Origin: Streptomyces cyaneus
GTDB lineage: Bacteria; Actinomycetota; Actinomycetes; Streptomycetales; Streptomycetaceae
NCBI RefSeq assembly: GCF_004028635.1
Contig: NZ_RQJW01000008.1
Location: 62,001-126,000 of the forward strand
DNA length: 64,000 bases
Direction of reading: 5' to 3'
In this document: positions 8,620 to 15,799 of the stretch, one piece after another
How positions within the stretch are numbered: position 1 is the first letter of the stretch
Layout: the number at the start of each line of letters is the position of its first letter
Program-made: the position numbers and the translations under genes
Notes under the pieces: generated by a model
What the model was told of the DNA's origin: nothing
Database searches by the model: none
What the model saw: only the letters and a program-made list of their open reading frames with translations

Positions 8620-9261
8620 ATGACCACCCTCAACACTGAACTTCGCACCTTCTACGAAGCACGTCAGCAGCAGATCCCCGCCGAGATCCGGGAAATCATG
8701 CGGCGGGCCGGCCAGGAACTCGCCGACTCCGGTCAGTCCGACCGAGCCTTGACCGTGGGCGACAAGGCCCCACGCTTCAGCCTCCCCTCCGCGACCGGGC
8801 AGACCTTGACGCTGGACGCCCTGCTCGCCGACGGCCCGGTCGTCCTGACCTTCTACCGCGGCGCCTGGTGCCCGTACTGCAACATCGCCCTGCGCTCCCT
8901 CCAGCAGCACCACGAGGCCATCACCGCTCGCGGCGCCCGCCTGGTGGCCGTCTCCCCGCAGATCCCCGACGAGTCCCTCACCCTGACCGAGAAGCACGAC
9001 CTCGCCTTCGACGTCCTCAGCGACATCGGCTCCGACACCGCCAAACAGTACGGCCTCGCCTTCGACCTCCCCGACGACCTCGCCGCCGTCTACGACAAGC
9101 TCGGCTTCGACCTCCAGCGCGTCAACGACGGCCACCCGCGCACCCTGCCGCTGCCCGCCACGTACGTCATCGACCGCGACGGCGTGATCCGCTGGGCCTT
9201 CGTCAACACCGACTACACCACCCGTGCCGAACCGGCCGACATCGTCGACGCGCTGGCCTGA
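8620..9261 (+). CDS. Peroxiredoxin-like protein (AhpC/TSA family)
   Basis: A 213-residue thioredoxin-fold peroxidase. The active-site motif GAWCPYC (Cys84, Cys87) follows LTFYR, and the protein has the N-terminal helical extension typical of the peroxiredoxin-like branch of AhpC/TSA. It should reduce peroxides in the cytoplasm using thiol electrons. CGGAGG lies 10 nt before the ATG. The operator at 8522-8545 places it under the divergent TetR gene at 8162, consistent with an oxidative-stress role shared with the OsmC gene. Confidence 0.88.
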   Translation: MTTLNTELRTFYEARQQQIPAEIREIMRRAGQELADSGQSDRALTVGDKAPRFSLPSATGQTLTLDALLADGPVVLTFYRGAWCPYCNIALRSLQQHHEAITARGARLVAVSPQIPDESLTLTEKHDLAFDVLSDIGSDTAKQYGLAFDLPDDLAAVYDKLGFDLQRVNDGHPRTLPLPATYVIDRDGVIRWAFVNTDYTTRAEPADIVDALA

Positions 9262-9290
9262 AGCAGGCAGCCTGACCAGCATCAGTGCTG

Positions 9291-9887
9291 TCAGGCACGG
9301 GCGAGTTCGGCAGCGCCGAAGGAGACGTTGAACCGGTCGCACCAGATGCTGACACTGCTGAACCGGGCCGGATCGACGTCTTTGGGCACGACGTAGTTCT
9401 GGCTGCCCTTGTTGCCCTTCAGCTTGCCGAGGCTGACGTACTCGCCGTCGTCGAAGACCCCCCAGCCGGCCCGGCCATCCTTCACCGGCGCGTCCGTCAG
9501 CCACACGCGCAGATCCGGCCCATTGCTGGTGTCGAGGTCCTCCAACCGCACGACATGGGAGCCGTCGGCCAGCCGCACGAGCCTGACCGTGCCCGCCGTC
9601 GCATGCGCATGACTGATGAGGTCACCGCTCGCCAGCGTCACGGGTCCGGTCGGGGCCGACGCGGAGGGCTCACCGGGAGGCGCCTGAGCAGGTTCCTTCG
9701 AAGCGTTCACGGTTTCGGGCAGTGCCTCCTGGACCGTCTCGTCCTGCCACAGCTTCCAGGGCTGGAACCAGTACAGCCCGAAGCCGACCCCCGCAACGGC
9801 CAGCACCAGCACCCCGATCCCCCACGGCTTGACCAGCACGGTCCGCACCCGCCCATCCTGTCCCTCCTCCTGAGAGCCATCCGTCAT
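9291..9887 (-). CDS. Membrane-anchored DM13-domain protein
   Basis: A 198-residue protein with one transmembrane helix at about residues 21-38 (WGIGVLVLAVAGVGFGLYWF), a Pro/Ala/Glu-rich linker, and a C-terminal DM13 domain (GPVTLASGDLISHAHATAGT ... WCDRFNVSFGAAEL). DM13 domains are proposed to take part in electron transfer or redox reactions outside the membrane; the conserved cysteine near the C-terminus is present. The ATG at 9887 is chosen because it starts just before the membrane anchor; a GTG at 9944 would add 19 residues but neither start has a good ribosome site. Confidence 0.8.
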   Translation of the reverse strand: MTDGSQEEGQDGRVRTVLVKPWGIGVLVLAVAGVGFGLYWFQPWKLWQDETVQEALPETVNASKEPAQAPPGEPSASAPTGPVTLASGDLISHAHATAGTVRLVRLADGSHVVRLEDLDTSNGPDLRVWLTDAPVKDGRAGWGVFDDGEYVSLGKLKGNKGSQNYVVPKDVDPARFSSVSIWCDRFNVSFGAAELARA

Positions 9888-10459
9888 CGCCCGATTGAAC
9901 GGAACGAACGGCGCTCCCGACGCCGGCAGCTGATTACGGAACACTTACGTCGTGGTCCTACCTTCACGCAGCCGGCTTCGCCGACCAGGCCATCAGCCGC
10001 ATGCTTGCGGCACGCTGGGGCCGGGAGGGACGAATCCGAGTGCCCCAGAGCATGGGCCTGACCAAGGCCAATGGCCGCGACAGCATCCGGCAGATGCGCT
10101 CTTCCAGGAGCGTTCCGAGACCCCGAGGCCAGCAGGAGGCCGACCAGGATCAGGACCGCAGTGATCCAGGGTGTTTCAGGCGCCTGGGGCGCCCTGGGCG
10201 CGTGTGCTGTGACCGGCGACGCCAGGCGTGCGGATCAGGGGGAGGCGAGGGGCACATGGCGCCCTCCCAGGGCGGAAAGATTCTGCCTTCTCAGTACAGC
10301 ACCGCCCCCGATCGACCGCCCGATGGTGGCCGCCCCGTGCTCCGTCCCGGGCACACGCCGATCCGTGCCCGTTCGGCCTAACAGCAGGCGCGGGGCCTGG
10401 GGCACCTCCATAGGGTCGCGGTGACGATCGTGCAGGCCACCGGTCGAAAGGAATGACCC
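9888..10459. other. Intergenic, degraded coding remnants only
   Basis: No intact gene. A minus-strand open stretch around 10010-10200 encodes a hydrophobic segment (WITAVLILVGLLLASGS) without a start codon, probably the remains of a small membrane protein. AAAGGA at about 10448 is the ribosome site of the next gene. Confidence 0.4.
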
Positions 10460-10864
10460 ATGCGGATACGCACCGCGTTCACCGCCGCAGTGGCGGTTGC
10501 CCTCGCCACCGGCCCCTTGGCCGGCCTGGCACATGCCCAACCCGATCTGGACTGCCGCGACTTCGCCTTCCAGGAAGACGCCCAGGCAGAGCTGAACCGA
10601 GACCGCAGCGACCCCCACCGGCTGGACGAGGACCAGGGGCCGGACGACGGCATCGCCTGCGAGGTCCTGCCCCGCAGAAGCACCACCAGCACGACAGCAG
10701 CCACCCCTCTCCCCAGCCGCGGCGTCCAGGGCGGCATCGGCGGCAGCACCGGCCCCGCCGACTACGAATGGGCTCTGGGCGCAGCCCTGGCCTGCACCTC
10801 CCTCGCTGCGGGAGCTGCCTACGCTGCTCGGCGGCGCCGAGGCGCCCGCCCGCGAAGGCACTGA
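10460..10864 (+). CDS. Secreted Excalibur-domain protein with C-terminal membrane anchor
   Basis: A 134-residue protein with a signal peptide (MRIRTAFTAAVAVALATGPL, cut near AHA), then an Excalibur calcium-binding domain (DLDCRDF ... DPHRLDEDQGPDDGIACE) with its two cysteines and Asp-rich loop, a Ser/Thr-rich linker and a C-terminal hydrophobic helix followed by RRRRGARPRR, as in sortase-independent cell-surface anchoring. AAAGGA precedes the ATG. An IS481 remnant begins directly after its stop codon, so the downstream part of its original neighbourhood has been lost. Confidence 0.8.
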   Translation: MRIRTAFTAAVAVALATGPLAGLAHAQPDLDCRDFAFQEDAQAELNRDRSDPHRLDEDQGPDDGIACEVLPRRSTTSTTAATPLPSRGVQGGIGGSTGPADYEWALGAALACTSLAAGAAYAARRRRGARPRRH

Positions 10865-10866
10865 CC

Positions 10867-11388
10867 GGCCACTGCTCGGACGACGGCGGCCACAAGACCC
10901 TGGGCCGCCAAGCCGGCCGGGCCACCCGCGGTGGGATGGGCTTCGACTACATTCACTCCGCCGTCGACGACCACTCCCGCTTGGCTACAGCGAGATCCAC
11001 CGCTACGAGGAAGTCGCCACCTGCGCCGACTTCCTCACCCGCTCAGCCGTGTTCTTCCAGGCTCACGGCATCACCCGCATCGAACGCGTGCTGACCGACA
11101 ACGCCTGGGCCTACCGCAAGGCCCTGGCCTGGAAGCAAGCCCTCGCCGAGATCGGCGCCACCGGCTAACTGACCCGCATCTACCGGCCCCAGACCAATGG
11201 CAAGGTCGAACGCTTCTACCGCACCCTGCTCGACGAATAGGGCCTACCTGCAGCCCTAACCAGCAGCACTGAACGCTCCGCCGCCCTGGCAGACTTCCTC
11301 CACGCCTACAACCACCATCGCTGCCACACCGCACTCGGCGGCCAGCCACCCCAGCCGCGTGAACAACGCTCCGGGTCAATACATCTAG
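10867..11388 (+). pseudogene. IS481-family transposase remnant
   Basis: The C-terminal two thirds of an IS481 transposase: DGGHKTLGRQAGRATRGG, YIHSAVDDHSRLA, VLTDNAWAY, QTNGKVERFYRTL and a terminal VNNAPGQYI. The DDE residues can all be traced, but a one-base deletion near 10984, a TAA at 11166, a TAG at 11238 and a further frame change before the C-terminus inactivate it. The N-terminal HTH half is missing. Confidence 0.85.
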
Positions 11389-11404
11389 CGCACTGGTTCC
11401 CTGT

Positions 11405-11540
11405 GTACCGTCGGCACGGCTGCCGCAGACGAGGCAGCGCGCACTGAACGGCACCTGCCCGTGCCCGTGGTCGTCGCCCACGGCATCCTCGCCGCCATCA
11501 TGCTGGTCCTGGTGCTCCTGACCGCCCTCGAGCTGACAAT
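11405..11540 (+). pseudogene. Fragment of a small membrane protein gene
   Basis: One frame encodes RHLPVPVVVAHGILAAIMLV followed by more hydrophobic residues, which looks like a C-terminal transmembrane helix. There is no start codon and it directly follows the IS481 remnant, so it is probably the 3' end of an interrupted gene. Family not recognised. Confidence 0.35.
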
Positions 11541-11590
11541 GAGGCGTTGTCGCACAGGCGCGGTTCGCAGCGCCCGAGTGCACGGAACGT

Positions 11591-12673
11591 CTACAAGCCG
11601 GCGCGTAGTTGTGCGATGACCGCAGCGAGCTCCGGTTCAGCGGCGAGATCAAGCGGGAGCACGTCGCCGCCTTGTCCTCGCCGATAAAGCATCGCACCGG
11701 GCGCGAGGAGCAGTTCGGCGACAGGATCCACCTGGTTCCAGTTGAGGGTGGCCAGCCGCTCTCGAGTGAACCGTCCGGCGTAGATCGCGGCGAGGTAGTC
11801 CTCCGGTTTGTGGGTGTCGGGGTCCTGCCGGACGACCAGGATTGTCACTTCCTTGACGCTGGGCGCCGCTGCCAGAGTCTCCTTGACGGTTGCCAGGACG
11901 GTGGAGGCCAGCGCGCGTACATACAGGCTGTTCCGCTCTGCTTTCGTGCGTTTGTGCAGGGTCGGCTTACCGGATGGGGTGGTCGCCTGCTTGCGCTCCG
12001 GCACCATCGCCGGTGGCGGGAAGGCGACGACCACCGTTGCCGCGGTACCGGTGCTGTCGATGGGTGCCGCTGGGGAGACGTTGTCCTCAAAGGCGGCTTC
12101 CAGGGCCGCGATGACGGTGACCGGGTCGCCGCTGGTCAGTCGGGCCCATTCCGCTTCGGCGGCCGCTTGGGCCGCTGTGCGCTCGTCGGCTCGGCGTGCC
12201 GTCTCCTCTCGGAGTGCTGTGGGGAACCGCTTGTCGGCCTGCTTGCGCGCAGTGGATCGGTTTCGCATCTTCCACCGCGGAATCTGTTCGAGCGCCTGTC
12301 TGCGCAGCATGCTGCGCAGGTCTTTCGGATCGACCGGCGTTGGTTCCGGCAGCACTGGAGCAGCAGCGGGTGTGAATTCCTCCCGGTGCGCGGAGACGAG
12401 TGCCTGCTCGACCCGCCCCACCGCTTCGTATCGGGCGGCCTTCTCCGCGGCCCGTGCCTGGCGCTCCAGTGCGGTCAGAGATGTGCGGGGTGCGCGGCTA
12501 CGTGACCGGCCCCCGAGGCTGGTGCCGTAGGTGATGGGTCCAGCGCCGGTGGAAAAGCCTGCCCTGCCTGCGCCGACGTGCAGACGAGCCGCCCGCGGCC
12601 CCATGCTGGTGCAGATTCCACGGGAGGAGGCGCTCACACGGAGTCCAGGCGCGATCTTGATGGAAAGGCCCAT
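11591..12673 (-). CDS. DUF4236-domain protein
   Basis: A 360-residue protein. Residues 1-55 are a DUF4236 domain (GLSIKIAPGLRVSASSRG ... MGPRAARLHVG), a short beta-rich module of unknown function common in Streptomyces. The rest is a charged, Ala/Glu/Arg-rich helical region (residues 65-190) and a C-terminal segment containing VKEVTILVVRQDPDTH, unrelated to anything I recognise. It is 22 bp upstream of nothing on its own strand; the nuclease gene lies behind it with 22 bp between them, so they may be one transcript. Confidence 0.75.
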   Translation of the reverse strand: MGLSIKIAPGLRVSASSRGICTSMGPRAARLHVGAGRAGFSTGAGPITYGTSLGGRSRSRAPRTSLTALERQARAAEKAARYEAVGRVEQALVSAHREEFTPAAAPVLPEPTPVDPKDLRSMLRRQALEQIPRWKMRNRSTARKQADKRFPTALREETARRADERTAAQAAAEAEWARLTSGDPVTVIAALEAAFEDNVSPAAPIDSTGTAATVVVAFPPPAMVPERKQATTPSGKPTLHKRTKAERNSLYVRALASTVLATVKETLAAAPSVKEVTILVVRQDPDTHKPEDYLAAIYAGRFTRERLATLNWNQVDPVAELLLAPGAMLYRRGQGGDVLPLDLAAEPELAAVIAQLRAGL

Positions 12674-12695
12674 GGTTCACCTTTCCGGCGTCCAA

Positions 12696-13583
12696 TTAGT
12701 TGCTCTCGCAGCCGATGCCGTCACCGTCGCGGTCGAGACGGTGGGGGTCGCCGGGTCCGACCGGGACAGGTCCGTCCAGGTCGGAGCAGTCCAGGTCGGG
12801 CGGCGGCGCTGGAAGATAGGCGTCCTCCGGAGCGGTCGGCTCCGGAGTGGCGGGGGGCGCCGGAGTCTCTGCCTCCTTGCCGCAGGCGGACCACAGCCCT
12901 GCCCCAGTGTCCTTGGCGTCGCTGCCGGCCTGGGAGATCGTCTGCCAGTACTTGTCATTGGGCCGGTAGAGAACCGCCTCGGCATGCCCTGTGCTCACCA
13001 GGGAGTGGTTCACAAACTCCTCTTGGTCGTTCCACACGTACAGCAGATAGCGGTCGTACTGGTCTTTGAGGTCCTTGTCGCGTTCGATGCGCACGCTGGA
13101 GCCCACGGGCAGTAGTACCGCGATACGGGCGGACGATTCATCGCTGTAGCAGGTGCCCACCTCCGGGGCGTCGATTTCCAGGAGGCGGACTGTCGCGGTC
13201 TGGCCCTTGGGGAGGATTCCGCCGTCGCCGCGGACTTCGATGGTGTCACCGTCGACGATGCGCTCGACCACATGGCCCGCGACGCTCCGACTCTTGGTGG
13301 CTGGAGGAGTCTCGCTCGGGGGCGCGATCTCGCTCTCCTCCCCTTCCGCCCCTCCCCCCTGAGGGGCTGGTTCGTTCGGCGGAGACGTCTCTTCGGGGAC
13401 CTCGCTGGCTGGCGGCGGTTTGGCGCCTCCGCCGTCTCCGCCGGAGGACCCGAGTGCTGCGGCAATGATGATGAGAATGAGCGTCGCGGCGATCCCCAGC
13501 AGGATCTTGGTGAGGCGGCGCATCTTCTTCGGGGCAGATGAGTCCGGTTCGCCCCGCTGAGGCGCCTGTGGGTCCTGCGGCAT
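12696..13583 (-). CDS. Membrane-anchored thermonuclease-like protein with Excalibur domain
   Basis: A 295-residue protein: short cytoplasmic tail, one transmembrane helix at about 24-46, a Pro/Glu-rich linker, a staphylococcal nuclease-like domain (VERIVDGDTIEV, RLLEIDAPEVG, DQYDRYLLYVW) and a C-terminal Excalibur domain (DLDCSDLD ... DPHRLDRDGDGIGCESN). SNase domains cleave nucleic acids with Ca2+, and Excalibur domains bind Ca2+ at the cell surface, so an extracellular nuclease is likely. The catalytic Arg of the RD..D..YD region is present. An A+T-rich leader with AGGAC 7 nt before the ATG contrasts with the surrounding DNA. Confidence 0.82.
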   Translation of the reverse strand: MPQDPQAPQRGEPDSSAPKKMRRLTKILLGIAATLILIIIAAALGSSGGDGGGAKPPPASEVPEETSPPNEPAPQGGGAEGEESEIAPPSETPPATKSRSVAGHVVERIVDGDTIEVRGDGGILPKGQTATVRLLEIDAPEVGTCYSDESSARIAVLLPVGSSVRIERDKDLKDQYDRYLLYVWNDQEEFVNHSLVSTGHAEAVLYRPNDKYWQTISQAGSDAKDTGAGLWSACGKEAETPAPPATPEPTAPEDAYLPAPPPDLDCSDLDGPVPVGPGDPHRLDRDGDGIGCESN

Positions 13584-14489
13584 GACAGTGTCCTAATGAA
13601 AAAGCATAAGTATCACTAACCGTAGACTCGGGAAAATTCACATACAAGGGGATAGGTAAAGGCATTTCTTGCAAGGGACCCCGGCGCCTGTCGGGAGACG
13701 TGAACCAAGAAGTTTCGGAATTACGCGACCACGCCACTGAGCCTCGCCCCCCGCATCACGGTGCAGGCCAGGCAGGCTAGAGGGGGCGCCGGTGAGGGCC
13801 GCGCGGGCCAGCCACACGTGATTGGGAAGTGGGGTGCCCGCCGTGTTCTATTACGCGCTCAAGCACGTCCTCCTGGTGCCGCTGCTGCGGCCCCGTGCCC
13901 GCGGTGGTGCTCCCATTCGGGGCGAGGTCGTCCTGGGCGTGGACACGCACGGCGAGGTTCCTGTTGCGGCCGTGGTCTCCCCGCTGGGGAAGGCCCTGGG
14001 AACCGATTCTTTCCTCGTACGCCGCCCCAGCCGGGGATACGTTCTGCAATCGATCTACGACGGTCAGTGGCCGAGGTGGCGTGGTATTCCGGCTTCAGCG
14101 AATCTGCACATCGAATGCGTAATCGCGTCACAGTGCGCCAGGGACCCGCATGAGCGCCTGCCGCATGATGCCCTGTTGGTGCGGAGTATCCCGTTCGAAA
14201 ACGTAGTCGCGGCACCGGCTCGGTCCCGGTGCCGCGTGGCATGTAGAGAAGCTGCCCGCAAGTCGTGTGCGGGTCTGCACGAATGAGTAGCCTGTTCGTT
14301 CAACTTCCTGGATGCGTGCTCCGGTTGATTGGTCGCCCGGTGTGCCCCGTGCTTTGATCCTCTGCACCGCGGGAGCCGCGCGAAGGTCTCCGGAAACGGG
14401 TGTCGCGTGCACCTGCGGCCGAGGCCCGCTATCTGTCCCCAGCGGGGCCGCCCCCCTTGTGGATCATCCATACGAAGGGAAGTTTCATC
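13584..14489. other. Gene graveyard: no intact gene
   Basis: About 900 bp holding an A+T-rich promoter-like stretch (13590-13700) in front of the divergent nuclease gene, then the plsC/IS110 mosaic listed separately at 13843-14015, then sequence without recognisable coding content up to the peptide gene at 14490. Confidence 0.5.
13843..14015 (+). pseudogene. Mosaic of acyltransferase (plsC-like) start and IS110 transposase start
   Basis: From the GTG at 13843 the frame reads VFYYALKHVLLVPLLRPRAR, which matches the first residues of 1-acylglycerol-3-phosphate acyltransferases. After about 20 residues it runs straight into GEVVLGVDTHGEVPVAAVVS and PLGKALGTDSF, the N-terminal RuvC-like start of an IS110 transposase with its first catalytic Asp. 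Both genes are then lost. The fusion is in frame but surely non-functional. Confidence 0.6.
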
Positions 14490-14699
14490 ATGAACTCCGC
14501 TCCCCAGGTTCAGACCGTTGAGATCTCCGACGCCGCGCTCGACAGCGTCTCCGGCGGCCTGAACCCGCACGCCAGCCTCGTCGCCGGCCCCACGGCGGTC
14601 AGCAGCGCTGATGTGCTGGCGCAGCTCGACGCGGTCAAGAACGAGGTGCTGGGCGCCGCCGGCCAGCACAACCACGTCGGCGTCAGCGCCTCCCTCTGA
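14490..14699 (+). CDS. Small peptide with double-glycine leader motif (RiPP-precursor-like)
   Basis: A 69-residue peptide. The first 24 residues (MNSAPQVQTVEISDAALDSV then SGG) look like the leader of a peptide exported and cleaved after a double glycine: acidic, with the ELDxVSGG-type end. The remaining 45 residues (LNPHASLVAGPTAVSSADVL ... HVGVSASL) contain Ser, Thr and Gly but no Cys, so a lanthipeptide is not expected. GAAGGGA lies 9 nt before the ATG. No modification enzyme, C39 peptidase or ABC exporter is nearby; both flanks are degraded. It could be an orphan RiPP or bacteriocin precursor, or a small protein that only resembles one. Confidence 0.65.
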   Translation: MNSAPQVQTVEISDAALDSVSGGLNPHASLVAGPTAVSSADVLAQLDAVKNEVLGAAGQHNHVGVSASL

Positions 14700-14778
14700 C
14701 CTGCAGTCCGACCGCGAGTCGGTGATGCCCTGCCAACCTGACGGCTGGGTGTTGGCGGATGTAGGCGGTACGGAAGGT

Positions 14779-14834
14779 GAAGCTCCTGGCGGCATCGGGC
14801 TGTTGACCAAGATCACGCCGCTGCCAGGAGCTTC
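14779..14834. repeat. 12-bp inverted repeat, likely IS-end or terminator
   Basis: GAAGCTCCTGGC (14779-14790) and GCCAGGAGCTTC (14823-14834) are perfect inverted repeats with a 32-nt loop; a second small hairpin CCCATCG/CGATGGG follows at about 14848-14866. It lies 80 bp after the peptide gene. The large loop fits a transposon end better than a terminator. Confidence 0.5.
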
Positions 14835-15192
14835 GGTTGCTCGTTCCCCCATCGTCGAGCGATGGGTCCAGCCGCCCCGCGGTACGTGACCGGGCGATTC
14901 AGTGCCCGACTGCATGAGAACGCGACACGGAGTGGCACTGGCCGGCCGTCAAGTCCCCAGTGGCAGGGCAAGATCGGACGAGAGACCATGCGAGCGAAGA
15001 CGCGCTCGATGAACCGTGACGTTCCGTTGGGGGAGTGGCGTCTGAGGGTTGGGACACTTCTGTGAGGTCTGCGCTGCAGGCCGTGGGGGCGTCGGGGGGA
15101 CAGCCCGTCTGCCCTACGGTGCGGGTTCGTCAAGGCCCGCTACGCGCTCGCGACGAACGAGGACTGCTTGGGCATACGGTGGAACCCGTCGC

Positions 15193-15354
15193 ATGCAGGC
15201 GTATGACGGGGAATTGGGCGCGGCCGTCGCTCGGGCCCTGGAAGGTGACGAGGCTGCCTTCGCGGTCGCGTACCGGATCGTGCATCCCGGACTGCTCGGC
15301 TGTCTGCGCGGACAGCGGTCACGTGTGACACATCAGATGCGTGGTGCGCTGTAG
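15193..15354 (+). pseudogene. 5' fragment of an ECF sigma factor gene
   Basis: From the ATG at 15193 the product begins MQAYDGELGAAVARALEGDE then AAFAVAYRIVHPGLLGCLRG, the typical first helix of sigma region 2 in ECF sigma factors, then diverges and stops after 53 residues. The DNA-binding regions are absent. Confidence 0.65.
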
Positions 15355-15499
15355 GGAGCGACCCGATCACGAGGGTTGAGGGGCCCGCCCTCTGTGGAGG
15401 GGGCAGCGGGTTCCAACGTGCAGGGGCAGGCTGGTTCGCCCCCGTGACCGGTCTGCCCCTGCACGCCAGACTTACGTCGGCCGACGTGTACGGAGCGCG

Positions 15500-15740
15500 T
15501 GGTGGTCGGGTGCCCAGCGGGCACAGGTACCGGAACTCCTAGTGGATCTACCAGGCAATCCGGAGTGGTGTACGGGCTGTGCCATGCGCTGCGCATCGAC
15601 CTCTCCGGAGACGTCCTTGCTGCGCGCCCAGTAGCAGTTCTCGAACGCCGCTTCGGCCGGCTCTGCCGTCTTGTACGTGCCTGGCTCCATGTCCTCGCCG
15701 ACGTCGAGCACGCCGTCGCCAGGAATTCTCAGGTTGGGCC
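15500..15740 (-). pseudogene. Fragment of an actinobacterial lipoprotein-domain gene
   Basis: The minus strand encodes IPGDGVLDVGEDMEPGTYKT then AFENCYWARSKDVSGEVDA, matching a repeat found in many secreted Streptomyces proteins (GTYxT..CYWARL.D.SGE). There is no start codon or signal peptide, and after SGE the frame loses the expected IIAND continuation. Confidence 0.55.
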
Positions 15741-15799
15741 TTCGGCTTCGGTCTCCCGAGGCTGGGAGTCGCAGTCTCAGTGCTGTCTCGGTGCCTTTT

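Larger units (their letters stand above)
14867..15799. other. Gene graveyard: no intact gene
   Basis: About 930 bp with only fragments. The ECF sigma and lipoprotein fragments are listed separately. A short frame ending at about 15203 (GFVKARYALATNEDCLGIRW) also looks like a protein C-terminus but is not recognised. Confidence 0.4.

Noticed and set aside
14490..14699. Lanthipeptide precursor
   Set aside because: The core has no cysteine, so lanthionine rings cannot form; only the double-glycine leader resemblance is kept.
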